This document shows, piece by piece, positions 17,392 through 25,837 of a stretch of 64,000 nucleotides of DNA; position 1 is the stretch's first letter; each line of letters opens with the position of its first letter. A model generated the notes under the pieces. That model was not told where the DNA came from. It searched no databases and was given only the letters and a program-made list of their open reading frames with translations. The translations under genes and the position numbers were made by a program. The DNA is from Thermohalobaculum sp039821125. Its GTDB lineage: Bacteria; Pseudomonadota; Alphaproteobacteria; Rhodobacterales; Rhodobacteraceae. The stretch spans positions 3,216-67,215 of the forward strand of contig JBCBOR010000018.1 in the NCBI GenBank assembly GCA_039821125.1, in the 5' to 3' direction.

Positions 17392-18793
17392 CGAGTTGCT
17401 TTTCCGGACTGCCTACGACCGCAACGGCTGCCAGATCGGGTGGGTTCATATCGGCTATGGCGCGTTTCACCGGGCCCATCAGGCCGTCTATCTCGATGAC
17501 TACATGCAGAAGACCGGCGACCTTGGCTGGGGTGTTGCTGCTGTCAATCTGCGAGCGTCCGAATCCGATGTGTTTCAGACGGCGCAGACCGAAGAGGGCT
17601 ATGTTCTGAAGTCCATCGCGCCGTCTGGTGACGAAGCGTATCGCCTGGTTCGATCGCATCTGATGTTTGTCGACGCGGCGCAGGATCTCGAGACTGCGCT
17701 GGCCCTGTTTGCCTGTCCATCCGTGCATGTCGTGTCCATGACGATCACGGAAAGCGGCTATGCGTTTACGGATGACTGGCGGCTCGATCTGACCGCCGAA
17801 GCTGTTCAAGCCGATCGGGCACTACAGGCTCCCCGGACGATTTACGGGTTTCTGGCCGCGGCGTTCGACCGCCGTGCGCGTGGATCTGGCGCGCCGCTAA
17901 CGGTGCTCTGTTGCGACAACATCCGAAACAACGGACGATTGGTTGAAGAGGCGGTGCACGACTTCCTGCAGGCGGCGGGGCACACAGAGCTTGCGGGTTG
18001 GGTCCGGCAAAATGTGACGTTTCCCTGCTCGATGGTCGACCGGATCACACCGCGCAGCAGCGACGCGCTGGTCTCGGAAGTTGCCGACAGGTTCCCGGAT
18101 CATGCAGTAGCGCCGGTTCATGCCGAGGACTTTTCGCAATGGGTTCTGCAAGATCGCTTCGCAGGCCCGATGCCGGATCTCGCCAGGGTTGGCGTTCAGG
18201 TCGTGCCGAATGTAGAACCGTTCGAGGAAGCGAAGATCCGGATTCTGAACGGCGGTCACACCGCGCTCGCCTATTTCGCCGCACTGGCCGGTCACAAGAC
18301 CTTCGATCAGGCGATGCACGACCCGCGGATCCGAACCCATTTCGACCGCTGGGAGATGGCGGAAGTTCTGCCCGGCCTCAACGGGATCGTCCCGTTTGAC
18401 ACTGCCGATTACCTCTCGCAGATCGCTTGTCGGTTCGAGAACGCGGGGATCGCTGACCAGGTCGAGCGAATTTGCACCGACGGTTACGCGAAGATGGCGA
18501 TCTACATCAGGCCTACCATGTCAGCCTGCCTGGATCAGGGGATCACCCCCCGGGCCGGGTATGACTCTATAGCGGCCTGGGTCGTCTACGCGCGTAAGCA
18601 CAAGGCCGGGAAGGCGCAGATTCCGTATCACGAACCTCTTTGGGACAAGTTGAGTCCGCTGATCGAAAAGGGGCGTGAGCACGATCTCGCCGCGGACCGC
18701 CACCTTTGGGGCGATCTGCCCGTGCGCCATGACGGCTTCGTTCCGGGCGTTGTTGCGGCAATTCAGCAAATGGAAGATCAATGGCAGGGGTGA
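17384..18793 (+). CDS. mtlK: Mannitol 2-dehydrogenase family protein (MtlK)
   Basis: A 469-residue long-chain polyol dehydrogenase that oxidises mannitol, arabitol or a related polyol with NAD in the cytoplasm. VHIGYGAFHRAHQ is the family N-terminal nucleotide-binding signature, and KIRILNGGHTALAYFAALAGH carries the catalytic-lysine/histidine region typical of these enzymes. The ATG at 17384 overlaps the AraC stop by 8 bp; another in-frame ATG lies 12 bp upstream. It overlaps the ATPase gene by 13 bp. No short-chain sorbitol dehydrogenase (SmoS) is present in this operon. Confidence 0.9.
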   Translation: MGDELLFRTAYDRNGCQIGWVHIGYGAFHRAHQAVYLDDYMQKTGDLGWGVAAVNLRASESDVFQTAQTEEGYVLKSIAPSGDEAYRLVRSHLMFVDAAQDLETALALFACPSVHVVSMTITESGYAFTDDWRLDLTAEAVQADRALQAPRTIYGFLAAAFDRRARGSGAPLTVLCCDNIRNNGRLVEEAVHDFLQAAGHTELAGWVRQNVTFPCSMVDRITPRSSDALVSEVADRFPDHAVAPVHAEDFSQWVLQDRFAGPMPDLARVGVQVVPNVEPFEEAKIRILNGGHTALAYFAALAGHKTFDQAMHDPRIRTHFDRWEMAEVLPGLNGIVPFDTADYLSQIACRFENAGIADQVERICTDGYAKMAIYIRPTMSACLDQGITPRAGYDSIAAWVVYARKHKAGKAQIPYHEPLWDKLSPLIEKGREHDLAADRHLWGDLPVRHDGFVPGVVAAIQQMEDQWQG

Positions 18794-19812
18794 AGCTTGA
18801 AAGCGTTGGCAAGTCCTATGGCACGACGCAGGTGATCGAGAGCATCGATCTCGATATCACAGATGGCGAGTTCGTCGTCTTCGTTGGTCCCTCGGGCTGT
18901 GGCAAGTCCACGCTTCTGCGAATGATCGCTGGGCTCGAGGAGATCTCAAGCGGCACGATCAGCATCGGTGGGCAGGTCGTGAACGAAGTTGCTCCTGCGA
19001 AGCGGGGCGTTGCGATGGTCTTCCAGACCTACGCGCTCTACCCGCACATGACGGTCTACAACAACATGGCGTTCGGCCTGAAACAGGCTCGGCTGCCGAA
19101 AGACGACATCGACCGGCGGGTCAAGGCGGCGGCCCAGAGCCTCGAGATCACCTCGTTTCTCGACCGGACGCCGCGCGCGCTGTCTGGCGGACAACGCCAG
19201 CGTGTCGCGATCGGGCGCGCCATCGTCCGCGAGCCTGAAGTGTTCTTGTTCGACGAGCCGCTGTCGAACCTCGACGCTGCACTACGGGTCCAGACACGGA
19301 TCGAGATCGCACGCCTGCACGAACGGTTGGGCACGACGATGATCTATGTGACCCATGATCAGGTCGAGGCAATGACGCTGGCCGACAAGATCGTCGTGCT
19401 GAACGGCGGTGATGTCGAACAGGTCGGCTCGCCGGTGGAACTGTACGAGACCCCCCGCAACATGTTCGTCGCTCAGTTCATTGGCAGCCCGAAGATGAAC
19501 TTCTTTGGCCAACAGGACCTCACGGAACGGGGTGCTGAGGTGCTGACGGCGCCCACGCATGTCGTCGGTATCCGGCCGGAACACTTGCTGCCGGCTGATC
19601 CGAGCGACGTGTTGCTGACGGCAACACCTGATCTGATCGAAAACCTTGGCGAGTACGCGCTGATTCATTGCAAGACGGACGCAGGCACTGAGTTCATTGC
19701 AAAATCCTCGGATCCGTCTCTGTTCAGCAAGGGCGAGATGATTGGCCTCTCTGCGCCATCCACCCGGTTGTGCTGCTTCAACCCAGAAACCGGGCTCCGG
19801 CTTGGGCGTTAG
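18781..19812 (+). CDS. smoK: Polyol ABC transporter ATPase (SmoK/MalK-type)
   Basis: A 343-residue ATPase of the CUT1 MalK group. Walker A is GPSGCGKST, the signature LSGGQRQR, Walker B VFLFDEP and the switch histidine is in THD. A C-terminal TOBE domain follows (VVGIRPEHLL). It is last in the polyol operon and overlaps mtlK by 13 bp. The next gene is convergent and begins its 3' end 44 bp away. Confidence 0.92.
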   Translation: MAGVKLESVGKSYGTTQVIESIDLDITDGEFVVFVGPSGCGKSTLLRMIAGLEEISSGTISIGGQVVNEVAPAKRGVAMVFQTYALYPHMTVYNNMAFGLKQARLPKDDIDRRVKAAAQSLEITSFLDRTPRALSGGQRQRVAIGRAIVREPEVFLFDEPLSNLDAALRVQTRIEIARLHERLGTTMIYVTHDQVEAMTLADKIVVLNGGDVEQVGSPVELYETPRNMFVAQFIGSPKMNFFGQQDLTERGAEVLTAPTHVVGIRPEHLLPADPSDVLLTATPDLIENLGEYALIHCKTDAGTEFIAKSSDPSLFSKGEMIGLSAPSTRLCCFNPETGLRLGR

Positions 19813-19856
19813 GGCTTTTGGGAAGTACGATTGTTGCCGCGCCGGAGCGGCGTACC

Positions 19857-21182
19857 TTACCGGATCCAGTGTTCGATCAACGTCCGAAGAGGGACCTTGG
19901 CGCGTAACCTGTCAGCCAGCAGGAACATCCCGCCGAACTTGCGTTGCAGGAACAGGGCGTCCATCGGCACCGGGGGCGGTACGAAATTGTCCCGCGCAAG
20001 TTCTGCCCCTGCCCGGTTCAGCTTCTCTGTGAGAGTACGATCACTGAAGTCGAAATCCTGTCCGGTGCGTGCCGCAGCAAAGACCGTCTCGATCATCTCC
20101 AGAACCGCGTCGCGATGGCGAGGCAAAGTGTCTGGCGCGATAAAACCAATCTCGAGCACAACATCCAGCAATTCGGTACGATCCGCGGACAATCCTGCCC
20201 GGAACAGGCGGCGGTACTGGTCGCAGATCTGCGGCGGCAACCTGCGCGTTGCGCCGAAATCCAGCAGGACAATGCTACCGGTCTCGGGATCGAAACGATA
20301 GTTTGCGAAGTTCGGATCCGTCTGCATGAGCCCGAACTCAAAGAGCTCACGAAACAACAGATTAAGCATCCGGTCGGCGATCTGGTTGCGATGCGTCTGG
20401 TCCAGATCCGCCGCCTCCTCGATCGGGCGCGAGGGCACATAGGACATCGCCAGAACATGCGGTGTCGTGAAATCCTCGTAGAGTTCGGGAAGCGTGAAGC
20501 CGTCCTGGCCCGCCAAAAGCTGTCCGAACTCGGCAAGGCAAGCGCCCTCGCGCTGATAATTGGCCTCATCGTGAAGCTGTCGGCAGGCTTCCTCGAGGTA
20601 TGGATCTAGATCGAAGCCGCGCGGCACGAGGCCCGAAACCTTGATCAGTGCCCCGACATTCGCAACATCGCTGTCAATGCTGCGGGCAACGCCAGGATAT
20701 TGGACTTTGATGGCCATGTCCCGCCCGTCGCGGGTCTCGGCCCGATGCACCTGACCGATCGAGGCCGCAGCGATGGGTGTGACATCGAACGCTTTGAAAC
20801 GGCGGAGCCAGTCGTTGCCCCACTCGCGGTTCAGCACCGTCTTCAGCTGTTTCGGTGGCATGTGGTCTGCATCGGCCCGCAACCGGGACATGATCTCGCT
20901 CAGCTCCGGCGGCAGTACATCACCGGTGTCCATCGAGATCAGCTGGCCCAGCTTCATCGCCGCCCCGCGCATGCGCGCGAGTTCATCGGTGATCCTGCGC
21001 ACATTCCCCGGAGTAAGGAGCAGGTCCTGGAACCCGACCCGGCGCCCCTGCGCCAGCTCACGCAGTCCGTTCACAGCCATGTTGCCAGCAACACCCGAGG
21101 CCATCGACCCAAGGGTGGTCAAACGGGCCATCCGCCCGGATGGGATACGCCGGGCTCGAGAACGGGAACTGAAATCGGTCAC
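19857..21182 (-). CDS. ABC1/UbiB (COQ8-type) kinase-like protein
   Basis: A 441-residue atypical kinase-like protein of the UbiB/ADCK family, known to support coenzyme Q synthesis through an ATPase activity. The family hallmark KxGQ is present as AMKLGQLIS, the alanine-rich loop as IAAASIGQVHRAE, the catalytic-lysine strand as MAIKVQYP, and the metal-binding Asp in IVLLDFGATRRL. The start used is a GTG without a strong ribosome site; an ATG lies 17 codons inside. It is a single gene, convergent with the polyol operon. This type often stands alone in Rhodobacterales. Confidence 0.87.
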   Translation of the reverse strand: MTDFSSRSRARRIPSGRMARLTTLGSMASGVAGNMAVNGLRELAQGRRVGFQDLLLTPGNVRRITDELARMRGAAMKLGQLISMDTGDVLPPELSEIMSRLRADADHMPPKQLKTVLNREWGNDWLRRFKAFDVTPIAAASIGQVHRAETRDGRDMAIKVQYPGVARSIDSDVANVGALIKVSGLVPRGFDLDPYLEEACRQLHDEANYQREGACLAEFGQLLAGQDGFTLPELYEDFTTPHVLAMSYVPSRPIEEAADLDQTHRNQIADRMLNLLFRELFEFGLMQTDPNFANYRFDPETGSIVLLDFGATRRLPPQICDQYRRLFRAGLSADRTELLDVVLEIGFIAPDTLPRHRDAVLEMIETVFAAARTGQDFDFSDRTLTEKLNRAGAELARDNFVPPPVPMDALFLQRKFGGMFLLADRLRAKVPLRTLIEHWIR

Positions 21183-21297
21183 GATATTTGCGTTTCTTTG
21201 CGCGGATTTAAGAGCAGTTGCACGATCCGATCACCCGAAACGAGGGTCGGTATGGGCTCACTGATTGGATAACGAGATGTAGTGTTTTTTTGGTGTA

Positions 21298-22908
21298 TCA
21301 AGCTCGCGCCGCGTTGAAATGCTTTACGCGGGGCGCCGTGTCCGCAGCCAGGGACTTCGCGATTTCTGACTGTAAAGTTTGATCGGCGTGGCTGACGCGG
21401 CTGTGTTGCCGCAGGTGATCGAGCCACGACGCCTCCCACCACGTCTCGATAAACTCGTTTGGATCTGCAGCATCGCGCATCAGCGACCAACGGTATCCTC
21501 CGCCGCGCCGCCTGCTGGTGGAAAGGTGCTGCATGAGAAGCAAGAATTGCTCGGCTTTGGATGGCTCGACTGTATAGGCAATCTGGATCATCACCGGGCC
21601 ATCCGGCATGTGGTCGTTTGCAACCACCGGTTCGGGCCAGTGCATCGACGGTGTGAGGTCCAGTTTGGCACCTTGTTGCAGATGAGCTTTGCGGACCAAA
21701 GGGATGGCGCTGACCGCGCCGATCCCCGCCACCAACAGAGCCATGGGGATACCCCAGAGCGATGCCACCTGACCCCATGCAAGGCTGCCCAGTGACATTG
21801 CTCCGAAGAACACCGTCAGAAAAACCGATAGTCCGCGCGCTCGCACCCAATCTGGCAAGGCCGTCTGCGCGGAGACATTCAGACTGGACAGAACCGCGAT
21901 CCACGACAGACCCGCCAGCGCCGAGGCAGCGATTGCGATGCCTTGGCTTGGGACCGTGGCCATCAGAACCATCACCAGCGCGGTCCCGACGGTGCCTGCT
22001 GCAACGATTCCGTCGGCGTTCAGCCTTGCCTTGATCCTGGGCAACAGCAAGGCCCCGCCCACGGCCCCCGCACCGACGGCGCCCATCAACAGGCCATAAA
22101 GGGTTGGGCCACCCGCGAGCACCTGGCGCGCGATCAGCGGCAACATCGCCCAGAACGCACTGGCGAAGACGAAGAATGCCGCGGCACGAACAAGGGTCGC
22201 CTTCAGTGCCGGACTGTTCCACGCATAGCGCAGTCCAGCCCGGATCGCGCCGCCGACATGTTCGGGGGGCAAGCCGGTCGGCACTTTGGCCTCAGGGCGC
22301 CACCACCAGAGCGCGGCGACGATCCCAATCACGCTGAGCGCATTCACGAGAAACGGCGCGGCCAGTCCGACCGCCACGATCAGCATACCGGCCAGCGCCG
22401 GTCCAATCGCTCGGCTGACATTGATGCCCATCGAGTTGAGTGCAATGGCTGAGGATAGCTCGGCCCGCGGCACCAGTTTGGGTACGATGGCCTGCCAGGT
22501 CGGTGCGATGAATGCCGCCCCGGTGCCGAAGAGGAAGGTGAACAACAGCAGCACCCAGGGCGTCAGCAGATCGAGATGCACCAGTGCTGCCATCGCCAGC
22601 GCTGCCAGCCCCATCCCGGCATTCACCCAGATTAGCAGACGGCGCCGGTCGACGATATCCGCAACTGCGCCTGCCAGCAGGGCGAACAGGAAGATCGGCA
22701 GAGTTGTTGCCGCCTGAACCGCTGCCACCATGATGGGTGAGGGTGCCAGTTCGGTCATCAGCCAGCCGGCACCGACATCGTGCATCCAGGTTCCGATGTT
22801 CGATGCGACCGTCGCGACCCACAGGATTGCAAAGGCCCGGTGCTGGAACGGAGCCATCGGGCCCACTGGTGCGGGCGCAGTTTCAACAGATGTTGCAGCG
22901 TCTTTCAT
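21298..22908 (-). CDS. MFS exporter (MFS_3/DHA3 type) with C-terminal soluble domain
   Basis: A 536-residue transporter. Residues 15-410 hold about 12 transmembrane helices of the EntS-like MFS_3 family, and residues 420-530 form a soluble ferredoxin-like domain (MIQIAYTVEPSKAEQFLLLM) typical of this subgroup. The start ATG has GGAG eight bases upstream. It is last in the operon after an HlyD-type adaptor gene, so the two may form an efflux pump that crosses the envelope. The cargo is unknown but may be a substrate or product of the amidohydrolases in the same operon. Confidence 0.85.
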   Translation of the reverse strand: MKDAATSVETAPAPVGPMAPFQHRAFAILWVATVASNIGTWMHDVGAGWLMTELAPSPIMVAAVQAATTLPIFLFALLAGAVADIVDRRRLLIWVNAGMGLAALAMAALVHLDLLTPWVLLLFTFLFGTGAAFIAPTWQAIVPKLVPRAELSSAIALNSMGINVSRAIGPALAGMLIVAVGLAAPFLVNALSVIGIVAALWWWRPEAKVPTGLPPEHVGGAIRAGLRYAWNSPALKATLVRAAAFFVFASAFWAMLPLIARQVLAGGPTLYGLLMGAVGAGAVGGALLLPRIKARLNADGIVAAGTVGTALVMVLMATVPSQGIAIAASALAGLSWIAVLSSLNVSAQTALPDWVRARGLSVFLTVFFGAMSLGSLAWGQVASLWGIPMALLVAGIGAVSAIPLVRKAHLQQGAKLDLTPSMHWPEPVVANDHMPDGPVMIQIAYTVEPSKAEQFLLLMQHLSTSRRRGGGYRWSLMRDAADPNEFIETWWEASWLDHLRQHSRVSHADQTLQSEIAKSLAADTAPRVKHFNAARA

Positions 22909-22939
22909 CTGGCTCACTCCGGGATGACGTCGACCTGGA

Positions 22940-23800
22940 TCAGTTTTCTGAGGGGTGTGTGGTGACGGGTGCGATCCGTGACGCAACAGTGATCGCCATA
23001 CCTGGGCGCAGGACTGCACCCGGGTTTTTGATTGGCGTGCGCACGGTGATTGTGCCGTCGGTGGGATCAACCTCGGCCGAGGTGTGATCAGGCTTTGCGC
23101 GATAGGGATACGGTGCGCCTCCGGGCAAGGTCAACGTGATCTCGATCCTGTCGAAAAGCGCATCCACAGTGTCTGCTCCGCGGGCAGACATGGTCGCAAG
23201 ACGCGTCCCATACGGCACTTTGTAGGCGACCATCACGGGATCGAGCGCCACGATCCTGGCCAACGCCGCCCCGGACTCTGCTTCTAGAAATGCGCCCACG
23301 GCGGTAAGCGGAGGACCGACATACCCCGCAATCGGCGCGCGGATGGTCGTGCGTTCGAGCGCGAGGAGTGCGATGCGCCGTTCGGCCTCCGCCAGCGCGA
23401 CCGCGGCCTCGGCGGCAGCCTTGGCAGTTCGGACAGGGCCGACCACAGCATCGGGCGAAAAGCCTCGTGCAGCGAGCCGTTCCTGCCTTGCGGCCTCCCG
23501 AGTCGCGCCTTCGAGTTCTGCCTGTGCGGCAGCCAGATTTGCGTCCGCCACGGCCAATGCAAGCTCTTGGTCGGCACGATCAAGCAGGATCATCGGCTGA
23601 CCCGCGCTGACCTGATCCCCTGAAGTGAACAGGATCTCTGCGACCACACCGTCGAGGCGGCTCGAGAGCTCCGCCCTCTGGAGCGCCTCGACCCGGCCTT
23701 CAAAGATCAGTGTCTCGCCGACCGGCGCCTCAGCCTGCGCTGTCCGGGACACTGCTGCGGCACATATCAGGAAGACGGTGACAAGGAGGCGTGGTCTCAT
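22940..23800 (-). CDS. Periplasmic efflux adaptor (HlyD/RND membrane-fusion family)
   Basis: A 286-residue exported adaptor with a signal peptide ending near ...SRTAQA. It shows the lipoyl half-motif (FEGRVEALQRAELSSRLDGVV), an alpha-helical hairpin (about 80-140), the second lipoyl strand (TTIRAPIAGYVG) and a beta-barrel. It overlaps the XapX gene by 4 bp and is followed 31 bp later by the MFS exporter. There is no RND pump or outer-membrane factor nearby. Confidence 0.85.
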   Translation of the reverse strand: MRPRLLVTVFLICAAAVSRTAQAEAPVGETLIFEGRVEALQRAELSSRLDGVVAEILFTSGDQVSAGQPMILLDRADQELALAVADANLAAAQAELEGATREAARQERLAARGFSPDAVVGPVRTAKAAAEAAVALAEAERRIALLALERTTIRAPIAGYVGPPLTAVGAFLEAESGAALARIVALDPVMVAYKVPYGTRLATMSARGADTVDALFDRIEITLTLPGGAPYPYRAKPDHTSAEVDPTDGTITVRTPIKNPGAVLRPGMAITVASRIAPVTTHPSEN

Positions 23801-24045
23801 CCGTCCCGCTCCTTTGGTTCGCTCGCCGCGGTGGCAAACGCCTTGCCGTCCAGGCAATGAGAGGCAACGTCCCGCAAGGTCATCTGACTTTTGGCCCAGG
23901 ACATCAGGCTCTCGCCCGCAAGCATGCCCAACAGGCCAAGCAGCGCGATGATCGGCGGCGCGGGCGAGCGTGTATTGAGCAGTGCATAGATCCCGCCGAC
24001 CACCAGACCGATCGCAAGCGAGAGAGCACAAGGTTTCCAGTCCAA
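23797..24045 (-). CDS. XapX-domain (DUF1427) small membrane protein
   Basis: An 82-residue protein with two hydrophobic helices in residues 5-48 and the XapX signature LVVGGIYALLNTRSPAPPIIALLG. It has an extra hydrophilic tail of about 30 residues. The start is TTG preceded by an excellent GGAGG. Members often accompany amidohydrolase and isochorismatase-like genes; their role is unknown. Confidence 0.85.
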   Translation of the reverse strand: MDWKPCALSLAIGLVVGGIYALLNTRSPAPPIIALLGLLGMLAGESLMSWAKSQMTLRDVASHCLDGKAFATAASEPKERDG

Positions 24046-24056
24046 CGGATCCTCCC

Positions 24057-25778
24057 TCAGGCAGCGGTTGCAGTGTGCTGGTGGGGCATTGCCCCCGGTG
24101 CACCAAAAATCGGGATAGGCGACCAGTCCGGCAATTCGGGCAGTGGCGCGGGGGCGTACGGAGCAAAGGGGCCCTTGGCGTGGACGACCTTGCCGCCCGA
24201 GAGCGTCAGGTCTGATGTGATCTCGGTGATCTCATCCTCGGGCACCGCGAAGTAATCGCGGTCGAGAACTGCAAGATCGGCAAACTGACCTGGTGTGAGC
24301 TGGCCCTTGACGCCTTGCTCTCGGCTGAACCACGCCCCTGCGGCAGTCCAATGGCGCAGTGCATCGTCGCGATCCAGCCGGTTCGCGGCCGACCAGATCT
24401 GATCGCCGCCGCGCCCTTTGCCGGAAACCGCCCAGTGGACCGCGAGCCAGGGGTTGTAGGAAGACACCCGGGTCGCATCGGTTCCGGCGGCCAGCGGCAT
24501 GCCCGAAGCCATCATCTTCTTGACCGGCATCACTTCGCGCAGTGCCGCCTCGCCATAGCGATCCCGGTAAGCCGCGGTCTGAAATGCGATGCGGTTCTGG
24601 TAGGAGATCCCGCCGCCAAGACGCGCGACCCGCTCCATCGTGGCCTCGCTGATCGTCTCGCCATGATCGAAGATCCAGTTCAGCTCCTCCAGCCCCTTGT
24701 CGTGCCCGACATCTTCCAGCACGCGGAGCAACCGGTGGGCGCTTTCCTCATAGGTGCAGTGGAAACGGATCGGCCAGCGGTTTTCGAGCAGGAACGCGAG
24801 CACCGGCTTGAGATCGCCTTCCATTCGCTTCGGTAGGTCGGGCCGGGGGTAGGAGAAGTCCTCGAAATCATAGGCCGAGGCGACCAGCATCTCGCCCGCG
24901 CCAATGCATTTGAGATAGTCGTTCCCCTGATCCGGTTTGACGATGTCATGCCAGTGTTTGAAATCATCCAGTTCGAACAGGGGCCGCTGTGCGAACAGTT
25001 GATAGCCGATGCGCACGGTCTGCTCGCCGCGTCGGTTCAGCTCGGTGATCACGCCGTAGTCGTCCGGGTAGTTCAGGAACCCGCCCGCGCAGTCCAAGGC
25101 CGAGGTCAAACCCAGCCCGTTCAGCGCCCGGAAATAGTGCTTGGTCGACAGGATCTGCTGTTCGAAGTCCAGCTTCGGCGCCATGTCCAGCAGCGCGTAG
25201 AGCGGCTGCGCATTGGGTCGTGCCAGCGCCAGGCCGGTCGGGTTGCCCTGATGGTCACGCTCCAGACGACCGGAGACAAAGGGCTCGTAGAAATGCTTGT
25301 CGATCCCCAGCGCGCGCAGCGCCGCCTTGTTCAGCCAGCACCGGTCATAGAGGTGCAGCACATAGACCGGCACATCAGGGGCAACGGCGTTGATTTCGTC
25401 AATCGTTGGCAGGCGCTTTTCGGCAAACTGATCCACTGACCAGCCGCCAACCACCCGGATCCACTGGCCCGCAGGGGTGCGCTGCGCTTGAGCCTTCAAC
25501 ATCGCCAAACCGTCGGCCAGCGAAGGCACGTGATCCCAGCGCAGTTCCATGGCGAAATTGTTGCCCTGCCGGATGATGTGGGTGTGGCTGTCGATCAGGC
25601 CGGGGATCACCCGGGCGCCGCCAAGATCGACGGTCTTGGCCGATCCGGCCTCCGACATCAGATCAGCGGTACGACCGATCGCGCTGATCACACCATCGGT
25701 GATCGCAACCGCTTCAACCTCGGGCTGGTCCTGATCGAAGGTTGTGATCTTGCCGTTGTAGAGAATTTTGTCTGGCAT
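24057..25778 (-). CDS. YtcJ-like amidohydrolase, cytoplasmic
   Basis: A 573-residue amidohydrolase-superfamily enzyme (amidohydrolase 3). The metal motif HxH is in GLIDSHTHIIRQG, further ligands in IRFHCTYEES and IFDHGE, and the closing Asp in LAAGTDATRVSSYNPW. It has no signal peptide. It lies 59 bp after a related gene that does have one. Members hydrolyse amides, formamides or cyclic compounds; the substrate is unknown. Confidence 0.85.
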   Translation of the reverse strand: MPDKILYNGKITTFDQDQPEVEAVAITDGVISAIGRTADLMSEAGSAKTVDLGGARVIPGLIDSHTHIIRQGNNFAMELRWDHVPSLADGLAMLKAQAQRTPAGQWIRVVGGWSVDQFAEKRLPTIDEINAVAPDVPVYVLHLYDRCWLNKAALRALGIDKHFYEPFVSGRLERDHQGNPTGLALARPNAQPLYALLDMAPKLDFEQQILSTKHYFRALNGLGLTSALDCAGGFLNYPDDYGVITELNRRGEQTVRIGYQLFAQRPLFELDDFKHWHDIVKPDQGNDYLKCIGAGEMLVASAYDFEDFSYPRPDLPKRMEGDLKPVLAFLLENRWPIRFHCTYEESAHRLLRVLEDVGHDKGLEELNWIFDHGETISEATMERVARLGGGISYQNRIAFQTAAYRDRYGEAALREVMPVKKMMASGMPLAAGTDATRVSSYNPWLAVHWAVSGKGRGGDQIWSAANRLDRDDALRHWTAAGAWFSREQGVKGQLTPGQFADLAVLDRDYFAVPEDEITEITSDLTLSGGKVVHAKGPFAPYAPAPLPELPDWSPIPIFGAPGAMPHQHTATAA

Positions 25779-25837
25779 CGGATGATCCTCTCTGTCGGGG
25801 AGAGGCGATCGAGCGCCCCTCTTTTCAGGTCAGCGGC

